A DNA stretch of 64,000 bases from Metaphire vulgaris (taxonomy: Eukaryota > Annelida > Clitellata > Crassiclitellata > Megascolecidae). Below are positions 23,299 to 34,611 of the stretch, piece by piece. The stretch's first letter is position 1. The number at the start of each line of letters is the position of its first letter. The stretch lies in assembly GCA_018105865.1 (NCBI GenBank), contig CM030841.1, positions 8,372,729 to 8,436,728 of the forward strand, in the 5' to 3' direction. The notes under the pieces were generated by a model. The model did not search any database. It was not told the origin of the DNA and saw nothing but the letters and a program-made list of their open reading frames with translations. The translations under genes were made by a program, and so were the position numbers.

Positions 23299-23392
23299 GC
23301 CGTCGTCATCTATGCGTCTACGTATGTTTTGGTGGCTCTAAGCATCGACAGACTCGATGCCATTGTACGGCCGATGAACTTTCTAGGAGGCA
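23299..23392 (+). CDS. GPCR exon: TM3 and DR(L) motif
   Basis: Acceptor tcgtcttttag, donor GGCA|GTAAGT. Phase 0 in, one base out. It reads AVVIYASTYVLVALSIDRLDAIVRP, then MNFLGG. This matches the TM3 end of NPS/CCAP/vasopressin-like receptors (SIDRYxAIV.PM.F), with Leu in place of the usual Tyr of the DRY motif. IVRPMNFL is the conserved second intracellular loop. Confidence 0.92.
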
Positions 23393-23454
23393 GTAAGTGA
23401 AAGTTACATTTTGGTAGTGATTCAACCATCATCATCGTCGTTATCATGACCACT

Positions 23455-23510
23455 CATCACCACCACCACCACCATCATCATCATCATTATCATCATTATC
23501 GTCGTCACTA
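23455..23510. repeat. (CAC)n/(CAT)n run
   Basis: Short mixed CAC and CAT trinucleotide tract. Confidence 0.85.
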
Positions 23511-23802
23511 ATTTTAAATATTTTGATCAGTTTAAGAAGAATCTTAGGTCACACTTGTTTAGTACATCATATGATTGCTAACTCATTATTGTGAAGCACT
23601 CTTTACTTAGGCTTATGCCCTGTTATAGGGATATATAAATTACCGGGTAATTAATCATCAGGTCCTATTTTCTTCATGGTCTGAAGCAAAAGGTTTCAGA
23701 ACGGATGATATGATTGCAGTTGTCTCTGTTTCTTCTGTGATTTAATAGTAGGGCCTAAGCGCCTAAAAATTAGTCGATGGGTTATTTTCAAGGAAGCGGC
23801 AC

Positions 23803-23895
23803 CCTATGTAGTCCAGAGGTTATATAACTGGACTGTAAGTCGTGCGGTTTGGGGTTCAGGCCTCGATCGAGGACAGAAACCTTTCGGTTGCTTCT
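23803..23895 (+). mobile_element. tRNA-derived SINE head
   Basis: It contains tagtccagaggttatata.actggactgtaagtcgtgcggtt and ggggttcaggcctcgatcg, a tRNA-like A-box/B-box arrangement. The A box is degenerate, so it is a SINE or tRNA pseudogene rather than a working tRNA. No clear tail was defined. Confidence 0.55.
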
Positions 23896-24028
23896 GTTCT
23901 GCAAACCCGGTGTACGGACGGAAGGGAAGGTGTTATGAATGACTAAAGGTGTTTGCTCTTTGGTCATCTTACGACCGATGATTCTATGCACTGTGTATCT
24001 GCCCTTTCCATTTGATATCCATAAGCTA

Positions 24029-24103
24029 CAGGGTGACGCAAAAAACCGGACTATATTAAATGCAGACCTAAATGTGACTGGCCCGGTTTTTTGCGCCAAC
24101 CTG
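24029..24103 (+). mobile_element. Mariner-type MITE, 75 bp
   Basis: Ends CAGGGTGACGCAAAAAACC and GGTTTTTTGCGCCAACCTG form a near-perfect inverted pair of about 20 bp, flanked by TA on both sides as in Tc1/mariner elements. Only about 30 bp of interior remain. A second, opposite-orientation partial copy lies at 37256-37320. Confidence 0.85.
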
Positions 24104-24611
24104 TAGTTGAACTCGTGACATTTTTATAACCGTCGTCCACAAACAAATACTATTATTAGCCAGGTTTTTGTCCCGTGTTGACGATGGTAACGTCGTTGCA
24201 TTATGCTGCGGTCGCTGACGAAAAGAATGCATGACTACTTTCCTGGGTTTTACAAGGAGCCAGGGTTTGTCATGCCATTGACGACGCGACACAATCCGCG
24301 TAAAGCCTGACACGGAGTGACCTGCGACTGCCTCATGATCATCGTTCGACTTTTAAAAATCAGCAACTGTAATGAATGCTTCGATGCGTTGTTTTACATC
24401 TTTCCGTACGTGGCTTCTGTACGGACTGGTGAAATAGGCCTACTTTTCGACAGATGCATTTGAAAACGAAACTTTCGAGTTAGGCTTTTAGCGAATAGTT
24501 CGTCGAAACGCTTATTCAACGAGTCAACGATTAGTTTAAGGAGCGTATACAGTATACACCTCCTCATCCATAACGTAGTCCAATATGTTCTCGACTTTAA
24601 TTGATTTTTTA

Positions 24612-24764
24612 CTCATTTTGAGTCAGCTAATGTTGATAATTCCAAGTTCTGCTTCGCTGTCAATTGTCACTTGACAATTAATTTGTCAATTGTCTCGATG
24701 TCAAGCTGTCAATCGACAGTGAAGCAGAACTTGGAATTATCAGGATTAACTGACTCAAGATGAG
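24612..24764. repeat. Long hairpin-forming inverted repeat, 153 nt
   Basis: Arms 24612-24660 and 24716-24764 are 49 bp each and pair with about five mismatches; 22 bp around gataattccaagttctgctt are perfect. The 55-nt loop contains further dyads of gtcaatt/aattgac. It could be a short fold-back transposon or the template of a hairpin RNA. No target duplication or pol III boxes were seen. Confidence 0.85.
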
Positions 24765-25254
24765 AAGAAAAGCGAAGGTAGCAACGATTAGACTCCGGTC
24801 TACTGAATTAGTCTATCTTACTCAGACGCCATTTTTAGTGATGTTTTATCCTGGTTTCATGAACGACTCACTAAGTGCCCAGGAGCGCACGCACGACCCG
24901 TGTCCTAGAGCCCTGACAGGCTGACACGGGTATCTTTTGCGAAGTTCGTGTCCCTATGGATGTGGAAACGGATGGTTTTGCTATGAAATAAATACAACTA
25001 GCCTATGTCAGAATCTCAGAATAGCGTCCCCATTATAGTCAGATTTGGCTAAGTAATTATTTTTTCATGTTATAATGTATATTAGGCCCTACATGCTTCG
25101 ACTCCCTTCGAGTAATCAGTTAAGCATTCTGTTACGTTTTTACACTGTATACTTTTACGTATCAATACAGCAACTGATTGAGCTGTTGAGCTACAGTGTA
25201 ATCTAGTCATTGGCTTATTTAAGTGCTAGCGTACGGTGATGCAAGCTATACGGA
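24765..25254. other. No feature recognised
   Basis: GPCR intron DNA without recognisable content. Confidence 0.4.
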
Positions 25255-25485
25255 AAGGCAACTCGAGTTTCTCGAACACATAATGAGGAAAAAGGGCTGG
25301 AAGATCTAGTTACACCTGTAAAGATGAAGGGAAAAGAGCAAGAGGGAAGCAAAGAATGACTTTTTTCAAAATCTTGCTATGTGACATGAAAGATATAACA
25401 TCAGTAGTGGTCTGAGCTAATACAATCTACAAACGACAGGGTGTCGTGGAGATCCAGGGTCGCCAACGCAGTGATACAGGGCATC
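25255..25485 (+). pseudogene. LINE C-terminal fragment (family B)
   Basis: With frameshifts it reads RQLEFLEHIMRKKG, then a region equivalent to ENLVT.G...G.RARG.Q..TF, then HERYNISS and VSWRSRVANAV. It aligns codon for codon with the fragment at 27018-27262. This is the terminal region of a non-LTR retrotransposon protein of a second family. It leads directly into an (AAG)n array. Confidence 0.7.
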
Positions 25486-25487
25486 TA

Positions 25488-25559
25488 AAGAAGAAGAAGA
25501 AGAAGAAAAGAAGAAAAAGAAGAAGAAGAAGAAGAAGAAGAAGAAGAAGAAGAAGAAGG

Positions 25560-25590
<31 letters not shown>

Positions 25591-25612
25591 AAAAGAAGAT
25601 GATGGTGAAGAA

Positions 25613-25643
<31 letters not shown>

Positions 25644-25664
25644 AAGAAGAAGAAGAAGAAGAAG
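25488..25664. repeat. (AAG)n/(GAT)n microsatellite, LINE tail
   Basis: About 175 bp of AAG units with an internal GAT run, directly 3' of the LINE fragment; probably expanded from its 3' tail. Confidence 0.93.
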
Positions 25665-26312
25665 CGCACTATGACGGTCGGTCGGGGAGAAATTTGGAAA
25701 CGGCCGTTTTTCTGACTAGGTTAAAGGTTTGCACCAAAGTGCCTCGATAAGATAAGATAAAGCCTTAAAAACGAAAATTAAGGAGTCAGCCCAGCAGGTG
25801 GCATCAAATTTATCATTGCTTCGAAGAGGAGAAGAAGAAGAAGGTGGATCCGTTCACCAATGCAGTTTGCATTATTTCGGTCGTGACTGATGCTGGTTTG
25901 AAGGTCAACACAATTGAACTGCGCGGTTCCCTTTCAAAGGAATTTGCTTTCATTGCGTGGTGGGTGACCGTTAGGGAACCATAAATTGATCCCCGCTGAC
26001 TCCTCGGTTTGTATTCGTCTCCCTTCAATCGTACCCTTGTGTGTAGTTGCGTGTTTGATAATAATCCGGCGTTGGAAAGCAACAGTAAAGAACGCGAAAA
26101 CAGTGGATGGTTACTGTAAGTTCGATTGAGCCTCGATTACTGTTTGGTCAAGCGTTCCATCAGACGCTCAGATATTTAATTCCGTCTGCAATCGAATATG
26201 CATTTCGCAAACCGAGAAAACTGAAATAAAAGAGCAAGAACTTGTCAGTCAAATTTCGTGAAAATTCAAACACCCCAGTCGCAAAACGTAAGCAAATTAA
26301 TCAAATCTATTT

Positions 26313-26590
26313 TATTATTATTATTATTATTATTATTAATTGGACAATTTATATAGCGCTGTAGCATAGTGAAAATACCAAAGTCAAAAGCGCTTTGGCA
26401 ACGCTGACATGTCAATGAAGGTAAGAAGGGGACGATGTTAAAAATCCACTTAGATGGTAACAAGAACTTCGCCGCCGTAAAGAAATCCGGTATTGAGTCC
26501 TTAAGAAGCGGTCCCTCCTAGAAATAGTTCAGCAACATTGACACGCCAACGAGTAACGGGAGTAGGTGTTGAGAATCCGCAAGTTGAAAG
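26313..26590 (-). mobile_element. LINE 3' tail (cgctatataaatt family)
   Basis: On the - strand the sequence ends gcgctatataaattgtcc followed by (AAT)n. More than 200 bp match 7580-7850 in the other orientation, including gcgcttttgac, cattgacatgtca and gaccgcttcttaaggactc-type blocks. Confidence 0.65.
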
Positions 26591-27017
26591 TAAGAATTCT
26601 CAAGAATTTTCTTGACATCAACGGCGATAAATTGTCAGTTTCCTGTAAGAATAGGCCTAATTACAGTTACTGCTCGCTAAGCTGCAGCTTATGAATAAAA
26701 AATATTACTCTATTGTAAAAGTCAAGTAAAATCAGTCTGTTACTCACAGACCACTTTCCAATATTATGCAAAACTACATTGTAACATCGAAACAGACGAA
26801 TGTCAATTGCACAGTAAAGTGCGGCACTGGATACATATGTCTGGTCAATCGTGTTATTTGGGGGCATGATTTTCTAAAGGGACAAAGAAACCATTGAAAG
26901 CGGCGGAACTGTGGTTCTTGCGAAGGACGTTGAAGATACCATGGACTGAGAAAGATCCAATAAATCCTGGTCACCGCAAAAACAAGGCGAAAACTGGTGC
27001 AAACCATTTAAGGAAAA
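26591..27017. other. No feature recognised
   Basis: No supported coding sequence or repeat. Confidence 0.4.
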
Positions 27018-27262
27018 GACATCCTATATTCCTCGGACAAATAATGAGAAAAGCGGTCTGGAAAACCTAGTCACAGACGGAAGGGTGGAGGGTAGAAGAG
27101 CAGGAGGGAAACAAAAACTGACATTTATCGCTAGCTTGCTACTCGACATGAACGATATAACATCATCAGTGGAGCTAATAAAAAAACTGCGAAGGACAGG
27201 GAGGAGGTGTGGAGGTCTGTGGTCGCCAACGCAGTTGGTAATACTGGCCACCTAAAGAAGAA
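27018..27262 (+). pseudogene. LINE C-terminal fragment (family B), second copy
   Basis: One frame reads FLGQIMRKSGLENLVTDG, RVEGRRAGGKQKLTFIASLL and LDMNDITSSVELIKKLRRT, then a stop just before gaagaagg. It is the same region as 25255-25485 but less damaged. The (AAG)n tail is short here. 5' sequence is missing. Confidence 0.72.
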
Positions 27263-28350
27263 GGAAATTCAGTGCAAACGCTGAAAAAACAGAAAACCTG
27301 GAAGTAGTAGAAAAGTTTTCCAGTTGTAAGCTTAAGAATTTCAATTATGGACACAAGTCGTCGATGTTGGTCGATCTGATACAAAGTAAATAATTTCCTA
27401 TAGAAACCCATTGATACTGACAAAATCCTCGCTACTACTCTTGGCTAGCGTCACCGTCCAACTTCATCGATTTATTTACTCAGAATTAAGTAGTTTCCAA
27501 AATAGGGGAACACCAAGGCGTCTACAGACGGAAATTTCAGGTTCCGACCGGGGGGTTAGAGAGCGTCGGTGAACTTCCCAGACAGGGTCTGTAGCGGAAC
27601 ACACAGACGAAAAATTGACGATAATATTAGATTCAAATCCTGAGAATCGGAGCACGTTTTAAAAACTGTACGACAAGATACCCACAATACCTGCTCACCA
27701 CCAACAGACAAACTGTTTTCATGTTCATAAACCCCCTAGCGAGGCTAGCCGGGGTCTGGGGCTCATTCTCCTACTACCAAAATTGAGGATAATATTGGAT
27801 TCATATTTGCCAACTTTTTGGCAATTCCATTGCCTGTATTTCACAGCATTTTCTTAACTTGTTTCTGCAAGAATCTTCCCACTGGCGCTGGCCTATTCGG
27901 AAGGGCCCCAGAAAACGCTGCCCCTTTTGTGGCTGCGCTAATCGGCATAAACAAAGGCACCCGCATCCAATTTAATCGAATATGGGTATGTATGTATGTG
28001 ATTCAAAACACAGTTTTGCAAGGAGCGCCATGAGTTAACGGGTCTGGCCCCCAGCTGCAGAAGATTTTGAGTAACGTTAGAATTAGACGATGAGCTCTGC
28101 TTCATAGTTAAAATACTTCGTTTGTGATTCTCCTCCCATCTTCCTTGAGTGAGCAATGTAGGGGTCTCAATGTATTTTAGAATCACATAAGATGATGATA
28201 AGCAATTATTATTATTGAGGCTGGTTGAGGCTGGTCACTTATGAATTTGTAGTTAATAGGGGAGAGGACCTGAGACTTTTTCGTCAACCAGTGAGAAAGT
28301 TCCGGTAATTTAGATTGTCAGTCAGAGGGGACAAGCGTCTATTATACCTG
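27263..28350. other. No feature recognised
   Basis: GPCR intron DNA; short frames without domains. Confidence 0.4.
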
Positions 28351-28401
<51 letters not shown>

Positions 28402-28432
28402 AGAGAAAGAAAAGAAAGAAAGAGAGAGAGAA
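28351..28432. repeat. (AG)n microsatellite
   Basis: A clean AG run to about 28398, then interrupted aaag/agag units. Confidence 0.93.
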
Positions 28433-28883
28433 CAACATCTCCTGGGAAATCAATAGTCGTCTGCCTGACTTCGCGAGAATAACACGAACAGCAGAGAATA
28501 AATGAGATTTTAACGACTTTGCGACCAGAAAAAGAAGATGGATGGAATTTTTGCGTAAACGACCAAGAGATTAGGAGATCACGATTGTTGATCGAAGCAC
28601 GAATGCTGCAAATGTATTCCACGCGAAAGGAAACCTATTATTTCGAATCATTTAACATTTCTCGCCTCTAAAGGAGTCTTAAGAAAAAGCTATTTGAATT
28701 ATACTAAAATACAGAATCCATTAGTGTTCGGATGCAACAAACTCCGTCTCAATATTCAAAAACAGTTACCATCTATTTAAAAGCAAAGGAAAAGCGGGAC
28801 AGAGACTTAACTATAACTATTAGAACAAGTAGGCCTTATATTCTGTGAATATTTAGGTAGGAGTACTAATAGATAATGAATGC

Positions 28884-29055
28884 GCGGCCTAATAGTTGGC
28901 TTTGCGCAACCGGTTCCCTTCAGAACACCGACGTTATGCAACGTCGAGCGCGGTTAGTAATTGGATGGGTGACCATCCAGGGGTCGATTCGTGGTGCCGG
29001 CGGTCAACCAATCCGTTCGTCGCTTGGGCATGGATAAATTAATAGCAGCATAGTT
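28884..29055 (+). mobile_element. 5S rRNA-derived SINE (SINE3-like)
   Basis: 28924-29005 reads agaacaccgacgttatgca, acgtcgagcgcggttagta and attggatgggtgaccatcc, the internal promoter half of 5S rRNA with substitutions (5S has gttagtacttggatggg). The upstream 5S half is poorly conserved and the downstream part is an unrelated tail shared with 7875-7935. This architecture defines 5S-derived SINEs. Confidence 0.8.
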
Positions 29056-29381
29056 TTTTTTCAATCCTAGCCTACCACCTCTAAAGCATGGTGTTTTCAG
29101 TGTATCGTTGTTGAGAAAAGCGGGTCACCAAAAGAAGACAATTTGCAATTCAAATCATACGTGTAGTCAGTTTGTTGTGTGGGCCTCATACGTGTCAGTC
29201 CTGGTTAAGGCGTTCTCTGTCGTTTCGGTTTGAAGCTCAGTGCAAGAGAAATCGACGAAAAACACTGACAGTTGCTGCGTCACAATCAATTTGAATTGAC
29301 GGGGCGAAATAAGTGATATTCTTCAGCCGCGAACAGAACTACGGACCGAATCTTAAATAGCAAAGATGTCGCACTGACTGA

Positions 29382-29382
<1 letters not shown>

Positions 29383-29473
<91 letters not shown>
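29383..29473. repeat. (CA)n(TA)n microsatellite
   Basis: About 25 CA units followed by about 20 TA units. Confidence 0.95.
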
Positions 29474-29476
<3 letters not shown>

Positions 29477-29519
29477 CACTGCACGCCGTTCTACCCAACA
29501 ATTTAAGTTAAAATCTTTA

Positions 29520-29880
29520 AGCTCTGGAAAATGCCTGGACATTGAACAAGGATGATTGTAGGCGACTCCTGGCTTTCGAAATGCGATGCCACCGACGTCT
29601 TCTAAAGATATGGTGCGGACAGAGAGTTACTATTGATGCAGTAAAAAGCAGAACTGGGACCAACAGCGATGTGATCATCATAATTAAACAGAGGAGGAGT
29701 AGAGTAATCTCAGAGGAAAAGGAGAAATACGCTCTTTGGAAGGACCCAGAAGACGATGGATCGACGGCATCAGAGAGTGAATGGGATTAAGACTTGAGAA
29801 TGAATGGATGATGGCTGAATGGATGGATGGATGGCTGAAATGGATGGATGGCTGAAATGGATGGACGGATGGATGAATGT
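29520..29880 (+). pseudogene. LINE C-terminal fragment with (ATGG)n tail
   Basis: Open frame MNKDDCRRLLAFEMRCHRRL, then a frame change to LFGRTQKTMDRRHQR-like sequence. AFEMRCHRRLLKI.W corresponds to the FEM..LR..L.I.W block of LINE C-termini. From about 29811 the sequence is atggatggctga repeats, which look like the 3' tail. Confidence 0.55.
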
Positions 29881-30465
29881 GTTTGTGTGGATGAATGGAT
29901 AGCTAGATATCTAGATAGCAAGATAGCTAGATAACTATATATGCGCTCATTTCCAATCAGAATTAGAACCAGGTCAAGCCGGAAAGGTCAGTCAGATCGG
30001 AGGGGGCTAAAAGATGATAATGTGTTGGTTATACGAAGTGTTGCTGGGAATAAACTCCAAAGCCTGGATCCGCACGCCAATAGACAACAGCACCAATGAC
30101 AGTACGAGAAAGAGAAGCAATAAATGAAAGTCCTGCTGGCTATCGAGTGGAGTAACTGGTAGGTCAAGGGATAAGCCGTGTCTTAAGGTAACTGGGGTCA
30201 TTGCATAGCATGGTTTTTAGATTAGAAGACAGATTGTATAATCAATTCGCTGTTTTTTTTACATGGAGCCAATGTATTATCAGGGCTGTCTAACGGGTGA
30301 CACATGAATACAGGGCGAGCCTTATTTTCGTACCGTAATCGCATGCGCCAGATCAAGAACAATTTTGCTTATAACAACCGTTTGATAGAAATGTATGCAT
30401 TACTGTCTAGATGCCGTATTTCGTAATATGATAATCAGAGGTTGGTTCAGTATATTGCCCTAACA
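29881..30465. other. No feature recognised
   Basis: Contains a short agatagctagat repeat near 29900; nothing else is supported. Confidence 0.4.
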
Positions 30466-31382
30466 CAGGGGTGCACAACCTTTTAAGGATGAAGGGCCAC
30501 ATTTTTCGGTTCTGAGACTCCGCGGGCCACATGTGCTTTTTCTGATGCAGAAGTGGTACGTTGACAGTAACCGTTAATAGCAATATTTAATATGGTTATG
30601 GATAAAATTTAATTCGACAGGACTGGTGGAATTAATAGAATTTCTGATGAATACAATCGATCCAGTAGGAAAAAATTAAATTTAAATGATTAGTACTGTA
30701 ATTTACATGTAGAAATAAAGGTTAAGGCCTTGTTAATCAAAAAATACTATGACCATGTTCAATTATTAATTCATAACATATAAAAACCAAAGGCCAATCG
30801 CTCTTTTTTATAGCCAGTGTAGTTGTTGAGACTGAACGTCTTTAACAATCTTATTCATATTTTGTGACAGTTCACTTGTTGCAACTTTCAAAACCGAGCA
30901 CTCAACCTGAACCTTAGAACATTGTTGTTCAATTTCATTATAGAAAATGTTTGTTCACACAAGTAAGTGCTTCCAAATAGTCGCAAAGGCTTTAAAGTGG
31001 CCCCGAAGGCTTTCTTCCTTTCATGTTTAATAGCGCTACAGAAGAAGTCATTCGTTCCAAAGTGAATGGTGAATTAAGTCACCATCAATTCAAGCTATTT
31101 ATGACATACCATATTACACAGATGTGAGAGAGCACAGGACGAATTCTAGAATGCTTTGTTGAACCGATAGCAGAAATTTGTGAATTTCTTAGCAGCAAGG
31201 GCGCAGTAATAAATAATAACAACAAGGTTTAAAGTGTAGTGCTAACATGAAAGCAAGAAACCTTCGGGCCACTTTAAAGCCTTCGGGGCCACTTTCCATT
31301 GAAATCCTGGAAACGTCCGCGGGCCACAAAAAATCGCCGGCGGGCCACTAGTGGCTCGCGGGCCACGGGTTGTGCACCCCTG
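30466..31382 (+). mobile_element. hAT element, 917 bp
   Basis: Ends CAGGGGTGCACAACC and GGTTGTGCACCCCTG are perfect inverted repeats. Subterminal gggccac repeats occur at both ends. Flanks carry cctaaca on both sides with a 1-bp offset, so the 8-bp duplication is slightly damaged. No intact transposase frame; the interior is AT-rich. Confidence 0.85.
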
Positions 31383-31979
31383 CGCCTAACAGTTGATGGA
31401 TGATCCCAGAATGCATCTGTTGACACCAGGTGGCAGGCCGCAGTTATAACAGATCACATTATAAGCTTTTTAGCCAGTCGGTGTACGGAGCCTTATACAG
31501 TACTGCATATTCTTACCATTGTACCACTATAGGCCTATAGACGAATTTGAATACGTATCAATATTCGATTAGTGATAGTGTTTTCTATATTAAGTATTTA
31601 ATATGATCAATATGTTTTACAATATGACCTTTATGTTTATGCTTAAATGTTTTATGGCGTTTGAGTTGAGATAGACTACTACTAGCCTACTACTTCCTCT
31701 TCATTTGGTTCATTTCGGTCCCTAAGCGAAATTCATATCTTGCGCAGCCATACCGTACTGTACATGCTTAGATGTAATCCTTGTTTCAGTGGAGGTTTAG
31801 GAGCCCTGGCTCTAGGTAATGCCCCCAATCAGTCGCATGTCGCTCTTATCGCACAATTTTTTTATATCGGCGATCACGCTATCAGGGCCATGTCAAGCGA
31901 AAATCTAGGAAATTACGACAGATTGTAGTCATGGTAACGGTTGACCCAGTTGTAAATCAACATGATCACATAATGTACG
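31383..31979. other. No feature recognised
   Basis: AT-rich intron DNA. Confidence 0.4.
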
Positions 31980-32300
31980 CACACACACACACACACACAC
32001 AAACACACACATACACCATACACACACATATATTTATTTATATATATGCATAAATATTTATATACACATAAATATATAAACACATAAATGTTTATGATTT
32101 AATGAATATAGAATATCTTATTTGTGTTTTTTCATGTTCATGTTCATTTTTGTGTTTGTGTTTGAAATTAAAATAAACTGTTTCACATTTCACATTATAT
32201 ATATATATATTTATATTTATATATTTATATATCATAAGTCCCTCGGGAATGAAGTACCGAGGGCATAAAAAATATATAATTAAAATATATATGTATATAC

Positions 32301-32340
<40 letters not shown>

Positions 32341-32465
32341 GTTTAAATAGAAATTTATACACCTAAATATACACATCACACATACATACATATATACATA
32401 TTTTATACACATTTTACATATATATATATATTATATACAATATAAATAAATATATATATTATATA
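31980..32465. repeat. (CA)n and (TA)n-rich tract
   Basis: CA repeats at 31980-32030, then about 430 bp dominated by tatata blocks of varied phase. Confidence 0.9.
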
Positions 32466-32574
32466 TTGGACTTTACTGAACCATAGTGATGTCGCTGGGG
32501 TGAAATAGAGATATATACGGGCTTTACACGATCCATATTATCTAACTGTACTTGTACGGAGATCGACTGTGATC

Positions 32575-32860
32575 GAGAGGAATCGGTTCTTAGGTCCAGT
32601 CGGAGAGTGCAGTTGTTGGTCCCTCCCCGTCCAAGACCCTAAGTTTGGGGGAAAGATCATTCGCGCGGGGGAATCCCGCCCTGTGGAACTCTCTTCCAGA
32701 CAATGTGACTGGAGCAGTCTCAGCTGGACTTTTCATTAGAAATTTGAAGACACATTTATTTAATATTGGATATGAACTGTGTTAAGCGCTTTTGTTGTAG
32801 GCCTTAGCCTTGTCTACTGCGCTATATAAATTGTCAATAAATAAATAAATAAATATTACA
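32575..32860 (+). pseudogene. CR1/L2-like LINE 3' end
   Basis: The + strand reads RSFARGNPALWNSLPDNVTG, AVSAGLFIRNLKTHLFNI and then a stop. The pattern R.F...P.LWNSLP...........F...LKTHLF is the C-terminus of CR1/L2-type LINEs. The 3' UTR holds gttaagcgctttt and gcgctatataaattgtc, then (AATA)n. Shorter copies of this 3' end are at 7580, 26313 and 63150-63560. Confidence 0.8.
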
Positions 32861-32936
32861 TTACACATAATGAAAATATATATATACACACATATATATA
32901 TATACGTAGAAATCTATGTTGTTTTTGTCGTCGTAG

Positions 32937-33082
32937 ACCAGAGGGCGAGACTGTTGGTCAGTTTGGCGTGGACCCTGTCTTTCGTCTTCTCGTTGCCCAT
33001 GCTATTCATCAATAAAGTGGCAATGTCACGTGACGGAATGACGCAGTGTCGCATTCAGATCGTTCTTCGATGGCACTGGCAG
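32937..33082 (+). CDS. GPCR exon: TM4 and ECL2
   Basis: Acceptor ttgtcgtcgtag, donor GGCAG|GTAAGAG. The first two bases complete an Asn codon from the previous exon; it ends in phase 0. It reads QRARLLVSLAWTLSFVFSLP (TM4, Trp4.50) and then MLFINKV...TQCRIQIVLRWHWQ, with the ECL2 cysteine and the W.WQ motif just before TM5 that is typical of NPS/CCAP/vasopressin-type receptors. It follows a 9.5-kb intron. Confidence 0.92.
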
Positions 33083-33316
33083 GTAAGAGTGACAATTCCA
33101 ACCGTCCGATGGCTTCGATGACGCATCGAAAGTGACGGCAGACTAAGTCTCTTTCGTTTTCCTGAGGCGAATAGAGAAACGTCTCAACAGTAGCCGAGAG
33201 TCGCTAATTACTTAATTGAAGTTAATTCGTTAGATTTTCTTCGTACGAACTATTGCATGCTGACAGTGAAATCATGTAAAACTTTAGTGCTAGTCACCAA
33301 AATGTTAAAATCCCAT

Positions 33317-33324
<8 letters not shown>

Positions 33325-33371
<47 letters not shown>
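33325..33371. repeat. (TA)n microsatellite
   Basis: About 23 TA units in the intron between the TM4 and TM5 exons. Confidence 0.93.
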
Positions 33372-33373
<2 letters not shown>

Positions 33374-33761
33374 ATCATATCTTCATATCTTATATTACAT
33401 CGTTCGTTAGCTTAATATCTTGAAATTGTTTATTCTGTTTCTACTGTGGTTCTGTGGTGAAATAAATATATATATATACAGTATATACTGTATATACTAT
33501 GGGATAGACCTATATATGTATATATTTATTATTTTTATTATTTATATAGCCATAAAATCTAACTGGGGATAACCAATTTGAGTCGCAATTCATATTTCCA
33601 TGAAATTCATAAATTAGGCATGTTATTCATATTTGGTTGGAAAATGTATTATTTTAAGGTTTATAGGTCTTAACTCTCGTTTTTAGCAACGTTGAATAGC
33701 GCTTAAGCTGCTGTTAGGAGATTAATCCACAGCTGCGTCGCATGACGATGCATGTACGTAG

Positions 33762-33960
33762 GTCTACGTGACGCTTATATCAGTCGTGCTGTTCATCATT
33801 CCGGCAATCGTCATCGCCGGGTGTTACATCACGATCGTCTACACCATTTGGAGCAAAACTAAGGTCATGGGTTCAACTCCGTCGATGGCAAGGTTAAGAT
33901 ACTCGATCAACAAAACTCAGTGTCATTGTCGACCGTCTTGTGACCGTAATAGCTGTTGTG
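33762..33960 (+). CDS. GPCR exon: TM5 and ICL3
   Basis: Acceptor catgtacgtag (weak pyrimidine tract), phase 0. It reads VYVTLISVVLFIIPAIVIAG, then CYITIVYTIWSKTKV (TM5 with Pro5.50). The ICL3 part includes a Cys-rich CHCRPSC..NSCC stretch. Two donors give the same exit phase: GTG|GTGAGA (end 33960) and AAG|GTAAAG (end 33972), so four residues may be variably included. Both phases fit the next exon. Confidence 0.88.
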
Positions 33961-34331
33961 GTGAGAAAAAAGGTAAAGTACTTTCAAGTATAGAAGAAAA
34001 TTTTCAACGATTACGGTTTTTGAGTATTCAATTTATGAAGCGCTTTTGTACAAATTCACTGGACGTCTATGCATGCAGTCCATTATTAATGTTCGCTCCG
34101 CGCTGGTTGGTGTAGAGCCACTTGAAATGCATTGAAGGTGAAGATATGTTGATAGTTGGCATTCTATCGCGTAAGCTATCGAGATATCGTGTCTGCAATA
34201 GTGAAAACAATGGCGAATGTTGCCAAAGAATATTTCGAACTCAGAAAATATATTTTGACAGTCCGGTCTGTTTGTGAAAAGCGTCAAATCCTGTCCTATA
34301 GACTCTAAGTAGACCGTAGGCTGGTTTAGTC

Positions 34332-34390
34332 CATCATCATCGTCATCATCAGCATCGTCATCATCGTCGTTGTCATCATCATCATCATAC
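34332..34390. repeat. (CAT)n/(CGT)n degenerate run
   Basis: Imperfect trinucleotide tract in the intron between exons five and six. Confidence 0.8.
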
Positions 34391-34509
34391 TTGTCGTATA
34401 GCCGCTATCGTCATCTTCATCTTTCAATGCTGATGCCATATTTAAATATTTTCAGTTTGACTTTAAATGGTTTGAGTACAAGTTTTATTATAATAAAACT
34501 GTGCTTTAG

Positions 34510-34611
34510 GCCATTCAGTTGGAATTCAAAGGGAACGCACGGCAAGTTCTCGAGGAATCATTCCGCAGGCGAAGATCAAGACAATCAAAATGACTCTGGT
34601 GATTGTCATCG
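34510..34611 (+). CDS. GPCR exon: distal ICL3 to start of TM6
   Basis: Acceptor ctgtgctttag, donor CATCG|GTAAGAG. It takes one base from the previous exon and leaves one base. The in-frame product is HSVGIQRERTASSRGIIPQA, then KIKTIKMTLVIVI. SRGIIP.AKIKT.KMTLVIV is a hallmark of NPS/CCAP-type receptors at the ICL3/TM6 junction. Another open frame here is a shadow. Confidence 0.92.

Noticed and set aside
23803..23895. Functional tRNA gene
   Set aside because: The A box is disrupted and no clean acceptor stem or anticodon loop can be folded by eye; a SINE or pseudogene is more likely.
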